Source: Silene conica (taxonomy: Eukaryota; Streptophyta; Magnoliopsida; Caryophyllales; Caryophyllaceae). Taken from it: 64,000 nt of DNA. Of this stretch, positions 44,459 to 56,985 are shown piece after piece. The position numbers were made by a program, and so were the translations under genes. Each line of letters opens with the position of its first letter. Positions within the stretch are counted from its first letter, which is position 1. The notes under the pieces were generated by a model. It was not told the origin of the DNA. It saw only the letters and a list, made by a program, of their open reading frames with translations, and did no database searches. Where the stretch lies: contig CM055314.2 in NCBI GenBank assembly GCA_029255685.2, positions 8,636,399 through 8,700,398 on the forward strand, in the 5' to 3' direction.

Positions 44459-45177
44459 TCATCCGCGGATAACGCGGAAAATCTCGGACCACGGGTTTTG
44501 GTTATATGTCGTAGTCTCCACCGTGTTTGTTTTGATTGCCAAACACGTCTCCATTCCGTCACAAAGCATATGTGACGGATCGCTCTCTTTCTCCTCTTCT
44601 TTCCTCTTCTTGTCCTCTTCATCTACCACGTCCGGATCATCATCCTCATGATAGCTCAAGACCCCGAGGCCTCCCCTTTGCACTATAACCTCCTTGACCA
44701 ATGGCTTCCCCAAACCGCTTCCTGCGCAAGATGAAACAAGAGTATCCTCCATATTGCTCCCAATCTGGGGCGGAGGTGTAAAAACAGAAATTGGTATAGG
44801 CTTCAATGTGGGGGATTGGGTGATGACCTCATACTTCTTTTCAGAAATGATAGCATTACAAGTGATCAGGGTCATGGCGTCCTTCTTGCGATAAGACAAC
44901 CCAAAAATAATGGAGTGTTTCCCGACCTTGAAGGTCAAGGTCCAACTCCCTACGTCAATGATAGCCCCCGCAGTATGTAAGAAAGGTCTCCCTAGGATGA
45001 TGGGTATATGGGCATCCTCAGGGATGTCCAATACTACAAAGTCGACTGGGAAGAAAAATCTATATATCAATGCGCACAGGGATGTTTTCCAACACCCCTA
45101 TAGGATCCATTGACGTACGGTCAGCCATTTGTACTGTCATACTCGTCACGGCAAAGGTAGTCATTCCTAATTTCTTG
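44459..45177 (-). mobile_element. Ty3 element fragment (protease side), left of the nested Athila
   Basis: A minus-strand coding stretch includes PVDFVVLDIPEDAHIPIILG and RPFLHTAGAIIDVGS, the second half of a Ty3 retropepsin region, followed by an acidic linker. It belongs to the element whose gag side lies at 56986-58901. The Athila-like element at 45183-56980 is inserted between them. Broken. Confidence 0.75.
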
Positions 45178-45182
45178 GCCAC

Positions 45183-46578
45183 AGGCTAGACTTGTCGTGA
45201 GTCTCCAAATTAATATTTTTATCCACTACAAACTCAAACTAGTAGCAAGTGTAAGTAGGGGTCGATCCCACAAGGAAGGTCTTTTGTTGATTAAATGTGT
45301 GCTAAAGTTAAGTAACCAATTGGGGGGTTTTGATGTGTTGATTGATCTAATCTACTAAGATGAAAATAAAATGCAATAAATATAAAAAAAACGATGTAAA
45401 TAATTGAAGGTGTAAATAAATATGAAGATTATTCTTGGACCAAGTAATTTCCACCAATTAGTTATGAATTGATCATTGACTCTTCTAATCTATTTTACTA
45501 TTGAATACTTTGCTATGAAGTTTGTTGACTTCTAATTCCACATATGATTAGTTATTAGCTACAAGCGTAAACAAATAACTCTTACAAAATTGTCAATTTA
45601 GTCAAGCGCTTAATCGTATCAAAATTGTAGAATAAAAACTATGGAATTTAGCAAAGATGAAATAATGAAGAAAACAAGCGATGCTTCACTTTGATTCATA
45701 CAAATTTAATCGTTTATAACTCAACAATGATGAATTAGCATACTACTTGATGAATTATAATTGCTACAATGAAATAGATAAACAAACAAAAGATTCATTC
45801 ATCTAATCTAGCAATGATAAATTAATAACAACAACTAGTTGATCACTCTAGGTGCTTAATTAACAAACCAACATTAAACCAAATTAAACTTGATATTCAA
45901 ATCATAAAATAGAAATAGAATAAGAGTCTTACAATTCAACACTAATATGGCTTCAAGAACTTGTTCCAAGATGTAGAACTTAGCTCTCCATACAAATAAA
46001 ACTAACTAAAATAAATAGAAATTGGAAAATGTTTTTGTGGATTCTAATGATTAAAGTGATGGAGAAGTATGTAAAAGCATATGGAAGCACACCCCTAAAA
46101 GTGTCAACAATATCTTCTTATATAGGCCTTCAAATGACAACTCCTTAATGTCTCTTAAATTGTAGGTATTATTACCAAAATAAATGAGAATTAAGGAGTT
46201 GTTGGAATTGCATTAAGTCCCATGTTGTGTCATAAAATAGTATTGGAATCCAAAGTTGTCTCATAAAATATGAGTTGAATGCATGAAATTCATGGAATCC
46301 AATGTTCATTTTGATGTTCACTTGCTTGGACCATAGTAAATGGATCTTGACTTTCTTCAAAACCATATTGTATAAGACATCTTTAGCCCAACAACAACTT
46401 CCAAAGAAGCCTACTCCATTCATATTAACAACTCAACCCAATTATCTCATAAAAACATGCAAATCCATCATCAACCCAATATCAAAGACATGTGCACTAA
46501 AATCCAATAAAATACTCCTCAATCCATCAAATAACCATCAAAATCACCTTATTAAACCTTACTAAACTAGACTAATCA
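45183..46578 (-). repeat. Left (3') LTR of the Athila-like element
   Basis: 1396 bp, matching 55586-56980 almost base for base. Short frames inside it are LTR noise and appear twice for that reason. Confidence 0.93.
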
Positions 46579-47394
46579 AACTTCCCCACGCTTAGACCTT
46601 TACTCGTCCCTGAGTAAAACTCGAAGATAAGTTAAAGAGAACCCACACCAAGGTCTATATAGCGAAACGTGAGTAGCTTGCTCCAACTCAAAACACATCA
46701 CACAACCTCACTTCTCCTTCCCTCATATAAGCATATGATCACAAGAATAATACATTTAACTTTAAAATAATGACCACACACAAACATCCTCCTCATCAAC
46801 GAACCTCTAACAACAAACTACATGTGAAATATGAACATGAAAAGGTCCAATGTAGTAGATGTCAAAATACATTACAATCACCACCCATACCCTCCTTATC
46901 TCTCCTTAGCAACAATAAACCTAACCCGAACCACCCTTCGAACCTCCTTATGTCGCCATCTCCAAGATAAAACATGTAACCAAATAACATCTCTTTTTTC
47001 TTTTCTTTGTTTTTCCTAAATCTCTCATTTTGCCTAGATCGCCCGCCCTTGCGGGTTTTCAATCTAGCTTGTATTCCTTAGACTACTCTCATGGCACGCA
47101 ACTCAATTCTTCATTTTACCCGGAGCGCCCTTTCGGTTTTCACTCCGTCCTCGACCATTTACCCAATATTGCCTAGGCGCCCGCCCTTACGGGTTTTCAC
47201 CTAGCCGGGTTATTTTTATTCTTTTTTTTTTCTTTTTTTTCATTTTTATTCTTTTTCTTTTTTTTAAACCATAAAATAAAGTATATATACAAATGAAATG
47301 CCCTCCCCACGCTTAAGCTTCACATTGTCCTCAATGGGAGGAACAACAAAAACTAAGAGAGGGAAAAAGGGAAAAAAAAACATACCAACACAAG
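46579..47394 (-). mobile_element. 3' spacer of the Athila-like element
   Basis: Pyrimidine-rich low-complexity text (ttttttctttttttttc near 47221-47265). Three spaced copies of a cgcccgcccttgcgggtttt-type unit lie at about 47040-47200 (cgcccgcccttgcgggtttt, gcgccctttcggttttcac, gcgcccgcccttacgggttt), a further short repeat set. No gene. Confidence 0.55.
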
Positions 47395-48616
47395 TCAAGT
47401 AGCGGAGGAATCTCCCGTACCATGGCCGTGAGAGGCATGAACCTCCTTCCTAACTTCTTGGGGTGGAACAACCAGAGATCGCACAAGCTCACGAGTTTCC
47501 AAAACTACACTAGTAAGTGCTTCAAGTCGAGAATCGGTTATCTTCCGCCATTCACCAAAATCCGCCCTCAAAGTATCCACACTAGCTTGCAAGGCTTGGA
47601 AAGACAAGAGCCCTCTAGAAAGAGGGGGACTAGGCCGCTCCTTCTCAACATCACCACTCTCTTCATCACTACCGCTCCCTTCACTCTCACTAGCACTCCC
47701 TTCACTTTCACGATCACCATCAACCTCAACCCGTGGAGGAGTACTCTGATCACCTTATTTAGCAAACTCAGGATCAAGTGGAATAAAGTAATCGACCGCC
47801 GTCTTACCATAGGTAAGAGCCTTGTCTTTTGGCCGAGGCAAAGACAAGTAACGCTCATGATCCGTCCCCCCTACACCAATCATAAGTACCAACTGTCGTA
47901 CGATGTCGCAACATATCCATGCCCACCAAACAATTCACATCCATAAGAAAATGATCTCCCAAAGGAAGGTCATTTGCCGAAACATCAATCTTAAAGTATT
48001 TCATGAGCAAAGTTACTAATCCCCCACCACCGATCTTTCCTCCTCCGGGCTTTTGTTGTGACTCGCAAGCCGACACAAAAAGAGTAACCCAATCTGGAAC
48101 ACCCTTCCCTTCCGGAGTCATGGACCACAAATATCCAAAGTGTACCCTAGACATCTTAGTAGGCTCCCCACGACAAAGAAATGAAGTAGCAATAAGGCGG
48201 TGAGCAATGCGAAGGCATGGGTGGGGAATGGTAGAACTCACCTCTCCTTGTTTGTTGGTAGCATATTTTCCGGTCACCTCATACCACCATTTCGGGGCGG
48301 TATAGGAGTTAAGACCCGTATAAAGTTCCTCATCCTTCTTTTAAACACCAAAAGCATCTCTCAATTGATCCATATTCATCTCACACACTCTCCCTTTCAA
48401 CTTAAACTTGATGTTGGACACCACTCCCCTCTCTCGTTCCACCATTAAAGTAGACAAAAACTCCAAAGTGTATCGACGATAGGTGGGTACTCCTTTAGTC
48501 ATGAACCCCTCCAACCCAACATTTTTCAACAAAGCCTCCATCACTTCAAGCAAACCCAACTTCTCCAATGTCGGAATACTAAGAAACTTAGTCTCCATGA
48601 CCAACCTCTCATGCAA
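47395..48616 (-). mobile_element. Post-pol (env-position, Athila ORF-1-like) region, broken
   Basis: Minus-strand coding stretches include RRYTLEFLSTLMVERERG and KLKGRVCEMNMDQLRDAFGV, the same family signature as the frame at 39849-41528 but strongly diverged. The region then has PCLRIAHRLIATSFLCRGEP. It holds about two or three breaks. Confidence 0.65.
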
Positions 48617-50077
48617 ATCATCCCATATAACCCCTTGGGCATCGGTTAAATGAGCGGGTTTAGAAATGGGAAATCGGGGTGGTAGTCTTAGTTGGCTTTT
48701 TGGTGGTGGATGTGGTGATTTTTCTAGTTTTTGCGGGAGTTTTGGATGTCGAAGTGGAAGTAGTTTTTCTTTTGGTTCCTTTGGTGCGAGCCATGGTCAA
48801 ACACAACAAGAATACGACAACACAAAGCTACTTAAAAGTCACACCAACCTCATAAGAACTTCAATTTTCTCACAAAAATTGCTCCTTGGGAATGCAATAA
48901 AACAGAGTGATCGACAAAAAATGATGAATTTTTGAAAATGTTGATTATTGCCGGAAATGTCGAAAATTACCCATAACCATTATCAAATATAACCAAACCC
49001 AGAACTAGCAATCCGAAGATTTCGAAACAAAGTAAGTTATGAGCATCGAAAATTTCGAAAGAAATCACTGGAGAACAATCAATTCGAAAAGTTTACCTTT
49101 AGCAGTGCAATTGCTTCCTGATGGAGTGAAAACTAATTACCAATTATAATCAACCCATAAATTGCCATGTAAACGCCAGAAATCGGAACCCCAAGTGCTC
49201 GTTTACATCAATTCGAAACCCCAGTTGCTAATTGCTAGTGTCTGAGCAAATTTGAAATCCCAAATGCCAGTAATTGCATCAAACGCCAGAAGACACAATT
49301 TTCGAAAGCTCAAAGAAACCAATTCGAAAATCAGTTCGGGTCGAAATTAATTCGAAATCCCAAACGAACGGTCAGAAATCGAAAATTATCTGCGAAATTC
49401 TTGCTAATTGCTAGCATTTGATCAAATTCGAAACCCTAAAACGCCCCCAGAAATCGAAATTTTCGAAACCCCAATGGCTAGGGTTCATCAAGTCGCGAAT
49501 TGGGATGAGGCGAAATAGGATTGAATTCGAACTGTTGATGGAGAGAATGGAAAATAGGACATGTGAATTGAAGAAACTGGGAACGAGAAGGGAAGTCGTG
49601 CTGTGGTTATATCGTTTTGGTTGATTTTTTTTAATTTTGTTTTATGTTGGTGAAAACTGAGAAAAAAAATTGAAGAAGAAGGCACCTGGTTGATGGGCCG
49701 TGATAGGCTGCTGTGGCCGCACAATGCGGCTGTGGCCGCACGTAAGCATAGGGGAGGGCCTGACTTGGCCGGACCATGCGGCTATGGCCGCACCAAGCTT
49801 ATGCTTGGGACTGTTTTGGCCGCACGATGCGGATATGGCCGCACAATGCCTCTTGCTTGCTCTTCTCCTCGTTTGTGCGTTTCAGCTTTCCTTTTTTTTT
49901 TTTCAAATGACCTATAAAATAAAAGTAAATGTTAAAGGAAGCTAATTAAATTTAATAAAAACAAGAAATTGAAACTAACTACCTAAAAGGAAAAAGAAAA
50001 TAACAAAGAAATTAAATCGGGTTGCCTCCCGTAAAGCGCCGTAGTTAATGTCGTGGCTCGACATGAAAATGAGAAGG
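48617..50077 (-). mobile_element. Spacer between pol and post-pol region
   Basis: About 49000-49480 is rich in attcgaaatc/aaatcgaaa motifs. 49700-49850 holds the GGCCGCAC palindromes. A splice that brings the post-pol ORF to a leader is known for Athila but cannot be placed here. Confidence 0.5.
49700..49850 (-). repeat. TGGCCGCAC/ATGCGG palindrome cluster
   Basis: Three spaced units of the form tggccgcacaatgcggctg followed by tggccgcac. Each is built from ggccgca and its inverse tgcggc(c). The units lie at about 49712-49742, 49766-49792 and 49818-49848, in the pol/post-pol spacer. Confidence 0.78.
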
Positions 50078-53000
50078 TCAATCTGCATAGATTGGGTCGA
50101 CAAGATCAATTCCCTCGACCGATTCTATTTGAAAACCTTCATAATATGGCTTAAGACGGTGCCCATTCACTTTAAAAATCTTTTCCGTAGAAGGACTACG
50201 AATCTCTACCGCTCCATGTGGAAATACTTGAGTGACAATAAATGGACCAACCCATCTCGACCTTAGCTTACCTGGAAATAACCGAAGACGAGATATATAG
50301 AGCAAAACCTTTTGACCAATGGTAAATGTTTTCCGAGAAAGCATCTTATCATGCCAAGCCTTTGTTCGCTCCTTGAAAATCGCCGCATTTTCATACGACT
50401 CATTCCGAATCTCCTCAAGCTCTTGTAATTGCAATTTTCGGTACTCACCCGACTCATTCATTCTCATGTTAAAGGTTTTCACCGCCCAAAAAGCTTTGTG
50501 CTCAAGCTCGACAGGAAGATGACAAGACTTACCGAACACCAACCGATATGGTGACATACCAATTGGAGTTTTATAGGCCGTGCGATAGGCCCATAGCGCG
50601 TCTTCTAACCTCAAGCTCCAATCTTTCCGGCTTGGATTCACCGTTTTATCCAAGATGGACTTCACTTCTCTATTGGACACTTCGGCTTGACCATTCGTTT
50701 GAGGATGGTAAGCGGTAGAAACTTTGTGAGTGACACAATATTTCTTTAAAAGCGCTTCAACCGTCCTATTGCAAAAGTGAGTGCCTCGATCACTTATCAT
50801 TGCTCGTGGAATTCCGAACCTAGAAAAGATGTTAGACTTGATAAAATCTGTAACAACTTTAGAATCGTTAGTCCTAGTGGGTTTAGCTTCCACCCACTTC
50901 GAAACATAATCAACGGCAAGAAGTATATATAAGAAACCATGAGATATGGGGAATGGACCCATAAAATCTATACCCCATACATCAAAAATTTCACAATAAA
51001 GCATAGGAGTTTGAGGCATCTCATTACGACGAGAAATGTTACCACTTTGTTGACAATTGTCACAAGTTTTGACGAATCCATGAGCATCCCGAAACAAGCT
51101 TGGCCAATAAAAACCACAATCAAGCACTTTCTTTGCGGTTCTCCTAGCTCCAAAATGGCCTCCACAAGCATATGAATGGCAAAACGTTAGAATAGAACTC
51201 ATCTCATTTTCGGGAACACACCTCCTCACCACTTGATCCGAGCAATGCTTCCACAAGTAAGGATCATCCCAAACATAGTATTTGGCATCACTCCTTATCT
51301 TGTCCTTTTGTGACTTTGAAAAACCTGTAGGAAATTCATTGGAAACAAGAAAGTTAACAATATTAGCATACCAAGGAGAAACGGAAGTAAGGGCAAAGAG
51401 TGTCTCATCGGGAAATGTGCCATTAATAGGCACTTCAAGCCTCTCGACATTCACTAGCCGACTCAAGTGGTCCGCAACCACATTCTCGGCTCCCTTCTTA
51501 TCCCGAACCTCAATGTCAAATTCACTTAGCAACAATACCCATCGAATAAGTCTTGGCTTGGCCTCCTTCTTCGTCATCAAGTACCTAAGAGCGGCATGAT
51601 CGGTGAACACTACCACCTTAGTACCAAGTAGATAGGACCGAAATTTCTCTAGAGCAAATACCACCGCCAACATCTCCTTCTCGGTAGTAGAGTAATTCTT
51701 TTGGGCATCATTGAGAGTCATGGAGGCATAGTAAATCACATGAGGTACTCGCCCAACTCGTTGACCTAAGACGGCACCAAGGGCGTAGTCACTAGCATCA
51801 CACATAAGCTCAAATGGAAGAGACCAATTTGGGGCTTGAATGATTGGGGCCGATGTCAACTTCTCTTTTAACTTGTCAAATGCTTCCTTACAAGCTAAAT
51901 CAAAGTCAAAGTCCACCTCCTTTTGTAATAATTTGCACATCGGTGAAGCTACTTTGGAGAAATCTTTAATAAACCTCCTATAAAAACCTGCATGACCAAG
52001 GAAGGAGCGAACTTCACGAACATTAGTGGGGTAAGGAAGAGATTGAATAGTATCAATTTTGGCTTTATCAACTTCAATACCTTTAGATGAGACCACATGC
52101 CCAAGGACAATACCTTGCTCTACCATGAAATGGCATTTTTCAGAATTCAAGACAAGGTTAGTGTCAATGCATCTCTTAAGCACAAGAGATAAATGAGACA
52201 AACAACTATCAAAGGAATCACCATGCACGGTAAAATCATCCATGAAAACTTCAATAAAATTCTCAACATATTCAGAAAATATACTAACCATGCATCTTTG
52301 AAAAGTTGCGGGAGCATTACATAACCCAAATGGCATGCGTCGATACGCAAAGGTGCCAAAAGGACAAGTAAATGTGGTCTTGTCTTGATCCTCGGGGGCA
52401 ATAGCAATTTGAAAGTAACCCGAGTATTCATCTAAAAAGCAATAATAAGACTTACCGGCAAGCCTCTCTAGCATTTGATCAATGAATGGTAAAGGGAAAT
52501 GGTCCTTCCGTGTCACCGCATTGAGTCTACGGTAGTCAATACAAACTCGCCACCCATTTTGCACTCGGGTGGGAACCAACTCTCCATGTTGATTTTCTAC
52601 AACCGTTATTCCACTCTTCTTAGGTACCACTTGTGTGGGGCTCACCCACTTGCTATCGGATATTGGGTAAATCATACCCACTTGTAAAAGCTTAAGAATC
52701 TCCTTCTTCACCACCTCCATCATAGGTGGGTTCAATCTTCTTTGTGGTTGCCTCACCGGTTTGGCATCATCCTCTAGGAATATGTGATGCATACAAGTGG
52801 TTGGACTAATACCCTTGATGTCGGCAATAGTCCACCCAATTGCAAGTTTATTTTCCTTAAGGACCTCTATCAACTTTCCCTCTTGCTCGTTGGTGAGTTT
52901 GTTTGAAATGATCACCGGTAAAGTTTCTTCATCACCTAGAAAAACATACTTCAAATGGTCCGGTAATGGCTTCAACTCAACCACGGGTGCCTGCAAAACT

Positions 53001-55480
53001 GAGGGTAACAATTTCTCACGGGGCAAAATTAGTGTTAGAGGTTTAGAAAATGAAGGCATGATGGGAGAACTTTCAATCTTGGCTAAGGAAGCCACAACTT
53101 CTTTCAAGTCATTAGATATAGAGAAATCCAATTCATCAAAAGATAAGCTATTATCAATAGCCACAAGCAAATCATCTCCTCCATTCAAAGTGAACACATC
53201 CTGCACTAAAGGTTCCAAAACATCAATCATGAAACAAGAATGATTATCACGAGGATACTTCATGGCATCATAGATATTAAACTTAACCACTTGACCATCG
53301 GCCTCCATAGTAAGAGAACCATTAGACACATCAATTTTTGTACTTGCGGTTCTTAAGAATGGCCTACCTAAAAGTATAGGAGCCGCTTGTGAATCATGTT
53401 CCATGTCAAGTACATAAAAATCAGCGGGAAAGATTAGTTTATCAACCATTACAAGTACATCCTCAACTACCCCTTTAGGATAAGCATTTGAACGATCGGC
53501 CAATTGAATTACCACCCCCGTTTTAACCAAAGGTCCTAATTTCAATGACTTGTATAAGGAATATGGGAGTACATTAATTGAAGCACCTAAGTCAAGCATA
53601 GCATTAGGAATAGTGGTGTCTCCTAAGGTATAAGGTACGGTAAACATACCCGGATCACTACACTTGGGTGGTAACTTATGTTGAAACAAAGCCGACACAT
53701 GTTCATTGACTTTAACTTTTTGGACACCCTTCAATTTTTGATTCCTTTTAATGGTACACAACTCCTTAAGAAACTTAGCATATCGAGGCACACTTTTCAA
53801 TAAATCTAACAAAGGAATGTTTACCTCACATTTGCGAAAAGTCTCATAGACATCCTTGTCTTGCATAGGACGACTTTTCCTTTTGAGTGCCTCGGGAAAT
53901 GGTAGAGCATCCACATAAGTTGGTGTGACAACCGGTGTTACTTCCTCCTCTTGAACCAATGGTTGGTTGACATTAGGCTCAACGATCAACTCCTCTTCTT
54001 CTATGATCTCATTAATCTTTGCTTTTGATCCTTGCAACTCCTTCCCACTTCTCAAAGTCATGGAACTTGCATTAGGCTTGGGATTAGGAATGGTTTGAGA
54101 TGGCAATTTCCCGGAATCCCTAGCTTCAAGCCTCCCAAGAGCACTAGACATTTGCCCAAATTGATTTTCCAAGTTTTGGATGCTAGCCTTCGTCTCTTGT
54201 TGAAATTGTACTTGATTAGCTTGCATAGTAGCCACCTTAGAGGTGAGAGCCCGAATCATGTCCTCCGTAGACATGGATGGAGTAGAAGTTTGATCTGGTG
54301 GCCTTGGAATGAACCTTGTTTTAGTTTGACCAAATTGTTGGCCAAAAGTTTGAGATTGACCTTGTTGACCAAATGATGAGCCTTGGCCTGGTTGCAAACC
54401 GCCTTGCGGGTTCCCATATTGGAAACCGGGATGGTCTCTCCTCATAGGATTATAGTAAGGCTCAAATCTCCTTTGACCAAAAGTACCCGTGGCATTCACT
54501 GCTTCGGTCTCCTCTTGGATATGTGGGCATTGATCGCTAGCATGCCCATTGGACGAACAAATACGACAAGCGTGCACTTGTTGCATGTTCCCCACAAGCA
54601 TCTCCCTCATCAAGGAAGTCAAATCTTCAACCTTGTTCTCTAAGGAAGTGTTTGAGGTAGAGTTAGCCATGCTCACCCTTTTTGTTTTGGATCTCGTACT
54701 AAATTGGCGTGTGCTTTCGGCAAGCTCACCCAATAATTCATTAGCTTCATCCGGATGTTTGTTGAGAATACCTCCACCACTAGCACTATGCACCATTCGA
54801 GCATCTTCCGGCGATAACCCTCCAACAAAATACATGATGAGATCTTGGTCATTATAACCATGGTAGGGACAACTTGCACATAGTTTCTTGAACCGCTCCC
54901 AATAGTCATAAAGTGTTTCATCATCCGTTTGCTCAACATTGGATATCTTCTTCTTAAGATCGGATGATTTGGAAGCCGGAAAATATTTTTCAAGAAACGC
55001 CTTCTTCATTGCCGCCCAAGTGGTGATACTACCCGGTGGAAGGTAGTATAACCAATCTCTAGCGGTGTCCTTGAGTGAGAACGGAAATGCTCTCAACTTG
55101 ATTTGTTCTTCGGTAACACCATTAGGTTTCATGCTAGTGCACACCACATGAAACTCCGATAAATGCTTGTTTGGATCTTCACCACTTAACCCATGGAATG
55201 CGGGTAATAAGTGGATCAAACCCGACTTCAATTCAAATGTGGTGCCTTCCTCCAAGGCCGGAAAAGTGATGCATAAAGGTTGTTGAGTGAGATCGGGGGC
55301 GGTGAGCTCCCAAATCGTCCTAGTTTCTCTTGGCATGTTGATCTTTTCTTTTTCTTCTTTTTTGTCTTGATTGTCAAATTGAAGCTTTCGCCTTATCGCT
55401 CTTCTAACACGAAAAAGAGTTCTCTCCAATTCTGGATCAAAATCCAACAATTCCTTATTAGTAGAACGGGTGTTCGGCAT
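50078..55480 (-). CDS. Athila-like gag-pol polyprotein, 1800 aa
   Basis: One open frame from ATG 55480. gag (about 1-330) has the plant Ty3 matrix-capsid pattern ([20 protein letters not shown] and [20 protein letters not shown]) and a CCHC knuckle, [14 protein letters not shown] (about 303). Retropepsin has [12 protein letters not shown] (about 628). Reverse transcriptase has FMDDFTVHG (about 1080). RNase H has [10 protein letters not shown] (about 1290). Integrase has the HHCC domain ([10 protein letters not shown]...CDNCQQ, about 1435) and the DDE core from GIDFMGPFP (about 1500). There is no chromodomain, consistent with the Tat/Athila side of Ty3. gag and pol share one frame, so their ratio must be set by processing or another route. 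No break was seen. Confidence 0.93.
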   Translation of the reverse strand: MPNTRSTNKELLDFDPELERTLFRVRRAIRRKLQFDNQDKKEEKEKINMPRETRTIWELTAPDLTQQPLCITFPALEEGTTFELKSGLIHLLPAFHGLSGEDPNKHLSEFHVVCTSMKPNGVTEEQIKLRAFPFSLKDTARDWLYYLPPGSITTWAAMKKAFLEKYFPASKSSDLKKKISNVEQTDDETLYDYWERFKKLCASCPYHGYNDQDLIMYFVGGLSPEDARMVHSASGGGILNKHPDEANELLGELAESTRQFSTRSKTKRVSMANSTSNTSLENKVEDLTSLMREMLVGNMQQVHACRICSSNGHASDQCPHIQEETEAVNATGTFGQRRFEPYYNPMRRDHPGFQYGNPQGGLQPGQGSSFGQQGQSQTFGQQFGQTKTRFIPRPPDQTSTPSMSTEDMIRALTSKVATMQANQVQFQQETKASIQNLENQFGQMSSALGRLEARDSGKLPSQTIPNPKPNASSMTLRSGKELQGSKAKINEIIEEEELIVEPNVNQPLVQEEEVTPVVTPTYVDALPFPEALKRKSRPMQDKDVYETFRKCEVNIPLLDLLKSVPRYAKFLKELCTIKRNQKLKGVQKVKVNEHVSALFQHKLPPKCSDPGMFTVPYTLGDTTIPNAMLDLGASINVLPYSLYKSLKLGPLVKTGVVIQLADRSNAYPKGVVEDVLVMVDKLIFPADFYVLDMEHDSQAAPILLGRPFLRTASTKIDVSNGSLTMEADGQVVKFNIYDAMKYPRDNHSCFMIDVLEPLVQDVFTLNGGDDLLVAIDNSLSFDELDFSISNDLKEVVASLAKIESSPIMPSFSKPLTLILPREKLLPSVLQAPVVELKPLPDHLKYVFLGDEETLPVIISNKLTNEQEGKLIEVLKENKLAIGWTIADIKGISPTTCMHHIFLEDDAKPVRQPQRRLNPPMMEVVKKEILKLLQVGMIYPISDSKWVSPTQVVPKKSGITVVENQHGELVPTRVQNGWRVCIDYRRLNAVTRKDHFPLPFIDQMLERLAGKSYYCFLDEYSGYFQIAIAPEDQDKTTFTCPFGTFAYRRMPFGLCNAPATFQRCMVSIFSEYVENFIEVFMDDFTVHGDSFDSCLSHLSLVLKRCIDTNLVLNSEKCHFMVEQGIVLGHVVSSKGIEVDKAKIDTIQSLPYPTNVREVRSFLGHAGFYRRFIKDFSKVASPMCKLLQKEVDFDFDLACKEAFDKLKEKLTSAPIIQAPNWSLPFELMCDASDYALGAVLGQRVGRVPHVIYYASMTLNDAQKNYSTTEKEMLAVVFALEKFRSYLLGTKVVVFTDHAALRYLMTKKEAKPRLIRWVLLLSEFDIEVRDKKGAENVVADHLSRLVNVERLEVPINGTFPDETLFALTSVSPWYANIVNFLVSNEFPTGFSKSQKDKIRSDAKYYVWDDPYLWKHCSDQVVRRCVPENEMSSILTFCHSYACGGHFGARRTAKKVLDCGFYWPSLFRDAHGFVKTCDNCQQSGNISRRNEMPQTPMLYCEIFDVWGIDFMGPFPISHGFLYILLAVDYVSKWVEAKPTRTNDSKVVTDFIKSNIFSRFGIPRAMISDRGTHFCNRTVEALLKKYCVTHKVSTAYHPQTNGQAEVSNREVKSILDKTVNPSRKDWSLRLEDALWAYRTAYKTPIGMSPYRLVFGKSCHLPVELEHKAFWAVKTFNMRMNESGEYRKLQLQELEEIRNESYENAAIFKERTKAWHDKMLSRKTFTIGQKVLLYISRLRLFPGKLRSRWVGPFIVTQVFPHGAVEIRSPSTEKIFKVNGHRLKPYYEGFQIESVEGIDLVDPIYAD

Positions 55481-55585
55481 AAACCAAACACTAGAATAAA
55501 ATTACAAAAATAAAACTAAATAAAATTAAACAATAACACAAAAATAAACAAACAATATTCCTTCCCCGGCAACGGCGCCAAAATT

Positions 55586-56980
55586 TGGCTAGACTTGTCG
55601 TGAGTCTCCAAATTAATATTTTTATCCACTACAAACTCAAACTAGTAGCAAGTGTAAGTAGGGGTCGATCCCACAAGGAAGGTCTTTTGTTGATTAAATG
55701 TGTGCTAAAGTTAAGTAACCAATTGGGGGGTTTTGATGTGTTGATTGATCTAATCTACTAAGATGAAAATAAAATGCAATAAATATAAAAAAAACGATGT
55801 AAATAATTGAAGGTGTAAATAAATATGAAGATTATTCTTGGACCAAGTAATTTCCACCAATTATTATGAATTGATCATTGACTCTTCTAATCTATTTTAC
55901 TATTGAATACTTTGCTATGAAGTTTGTTGACTTCTAATTCCACATATGATTAGTTATTAGCTACAAGCGTAAACAAATAACTCTTACAAAATTGTCAATT
56001 TAGTCAAGCGCTTAATCGTATCAAAATTGTAGAATAAAAACTATGGAATTTAGCAAAGATGAAATAATGAAGAAAACAAGCGATGCTTCACTTTGATTCA
56101 TACAAGTTTAATCGTTTATAACTCAACAATGATGAATTAGCATACTACTTGATGAATTATAATTGCTACAATGAAATAGATAAACAAACAAAGGATTCAT
56201 TCATCTAATCTAGCAATGATAAATTAATAACAACAACTAGTTGATCACTCTAGGTGCTTAATTAACAAACCAACATTAAACCAAATTAAACTTGATATTC
56301 AAATCATAAAATAGAAATAGAATAAGAGTCTTACAATTCAACACTAATATGGCTTCAAGAACTTGTTCCAAGATGTAGAACTTAGCTCTCCATACAAATA
56401 AAACTAACTAAAATAAATAGAAATTGGAAAATGTATTTGTGTATTCTAATGATTAAAGTGATGGAGAAGTATGTAAAAGCATATGGAAGCACACCCCTAA
56501 AAGTGTCAACAATATCTTCTTATATAAGCCTTCAAAGGACAACTCCTTAATGTCTCTTAAATTGTAGGTATTATTACCAAAATAAATGAGAATTAAGGAG
56601 TTGTTGGAATTGCATTAAGTCCCATGTTGTGTCATAAAATAGTATTGGAATCCAAAGTTGTCTCATAAAATATGAGTTGAATGCATGAAATTCATGGAAT
56701 CCAATGTTCATTTTGATGTTCACTTGCTTGGACCATAGTAAATGGATCTTGACTTTCTTCAAAACCATATTGCATAAGACATCTTTAGCCCAACAACAAC
56801 TTCCAAAGAAGCCTACTCCATTCATATTAACAACTCAACCCAATTATCTCATAAAAACATGCAAATCCATCATCAACCCAATATCAAAGACATGTGCACT
56901 AAAATCCAATAAAATACTCCTCAACCCATCAAATAACCATCAAAATCACCTTATTAAACCTTACTAAACTAGACTAATCA
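55586..56980 (-). repeat. Right (5') LTR of the Athila-like element
   Basis: 1395 bp, TGGCTAG...ACTAATCA as read on the plus strand. It is followed by the gccac target duplication. Confidence 0.93.
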
Positions 56981-56985
56981 GCCAC

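Larger units (their letters stand above)
45183..56980 (-). mobile_element. Athila-like Ty3 retrotransposon, nearly whole, about 11.8 kb
   Basis: LTRs 45183-46578 and 55586-56980 differ by roughly ten bases by eye over 1.4 kb, so insertion is recent. gccac flanks both sides (45178-45182 and 56981-56985). The primer site beside the right LTR, tggcgccgttgccgggga on the minus strand (55563-55580), is the tRNA-Asp-type site usual for Athila. A purine tract (minus, gcgtggggaagt) lies beside the left LTR. It reads right to left: LTR, gag-pol as one long frame, spacer with palindromes, post-pol (env-position) region, 3' spacer, LTR. gag-pol looks whole. The post-pol region has about two or three breaks. 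Confidence 0.93.

Noticed and set aside
46172-46565. Paired frames seen again at 56574-56967
   Set aside because: They are the same noise in the two LTR copies of one element.
47422-47946. Plus-strand frame opposite the post-pol region
   Set aside because: It is the antisense of the Athila-like post-pol coding text and shows no motif of its own.
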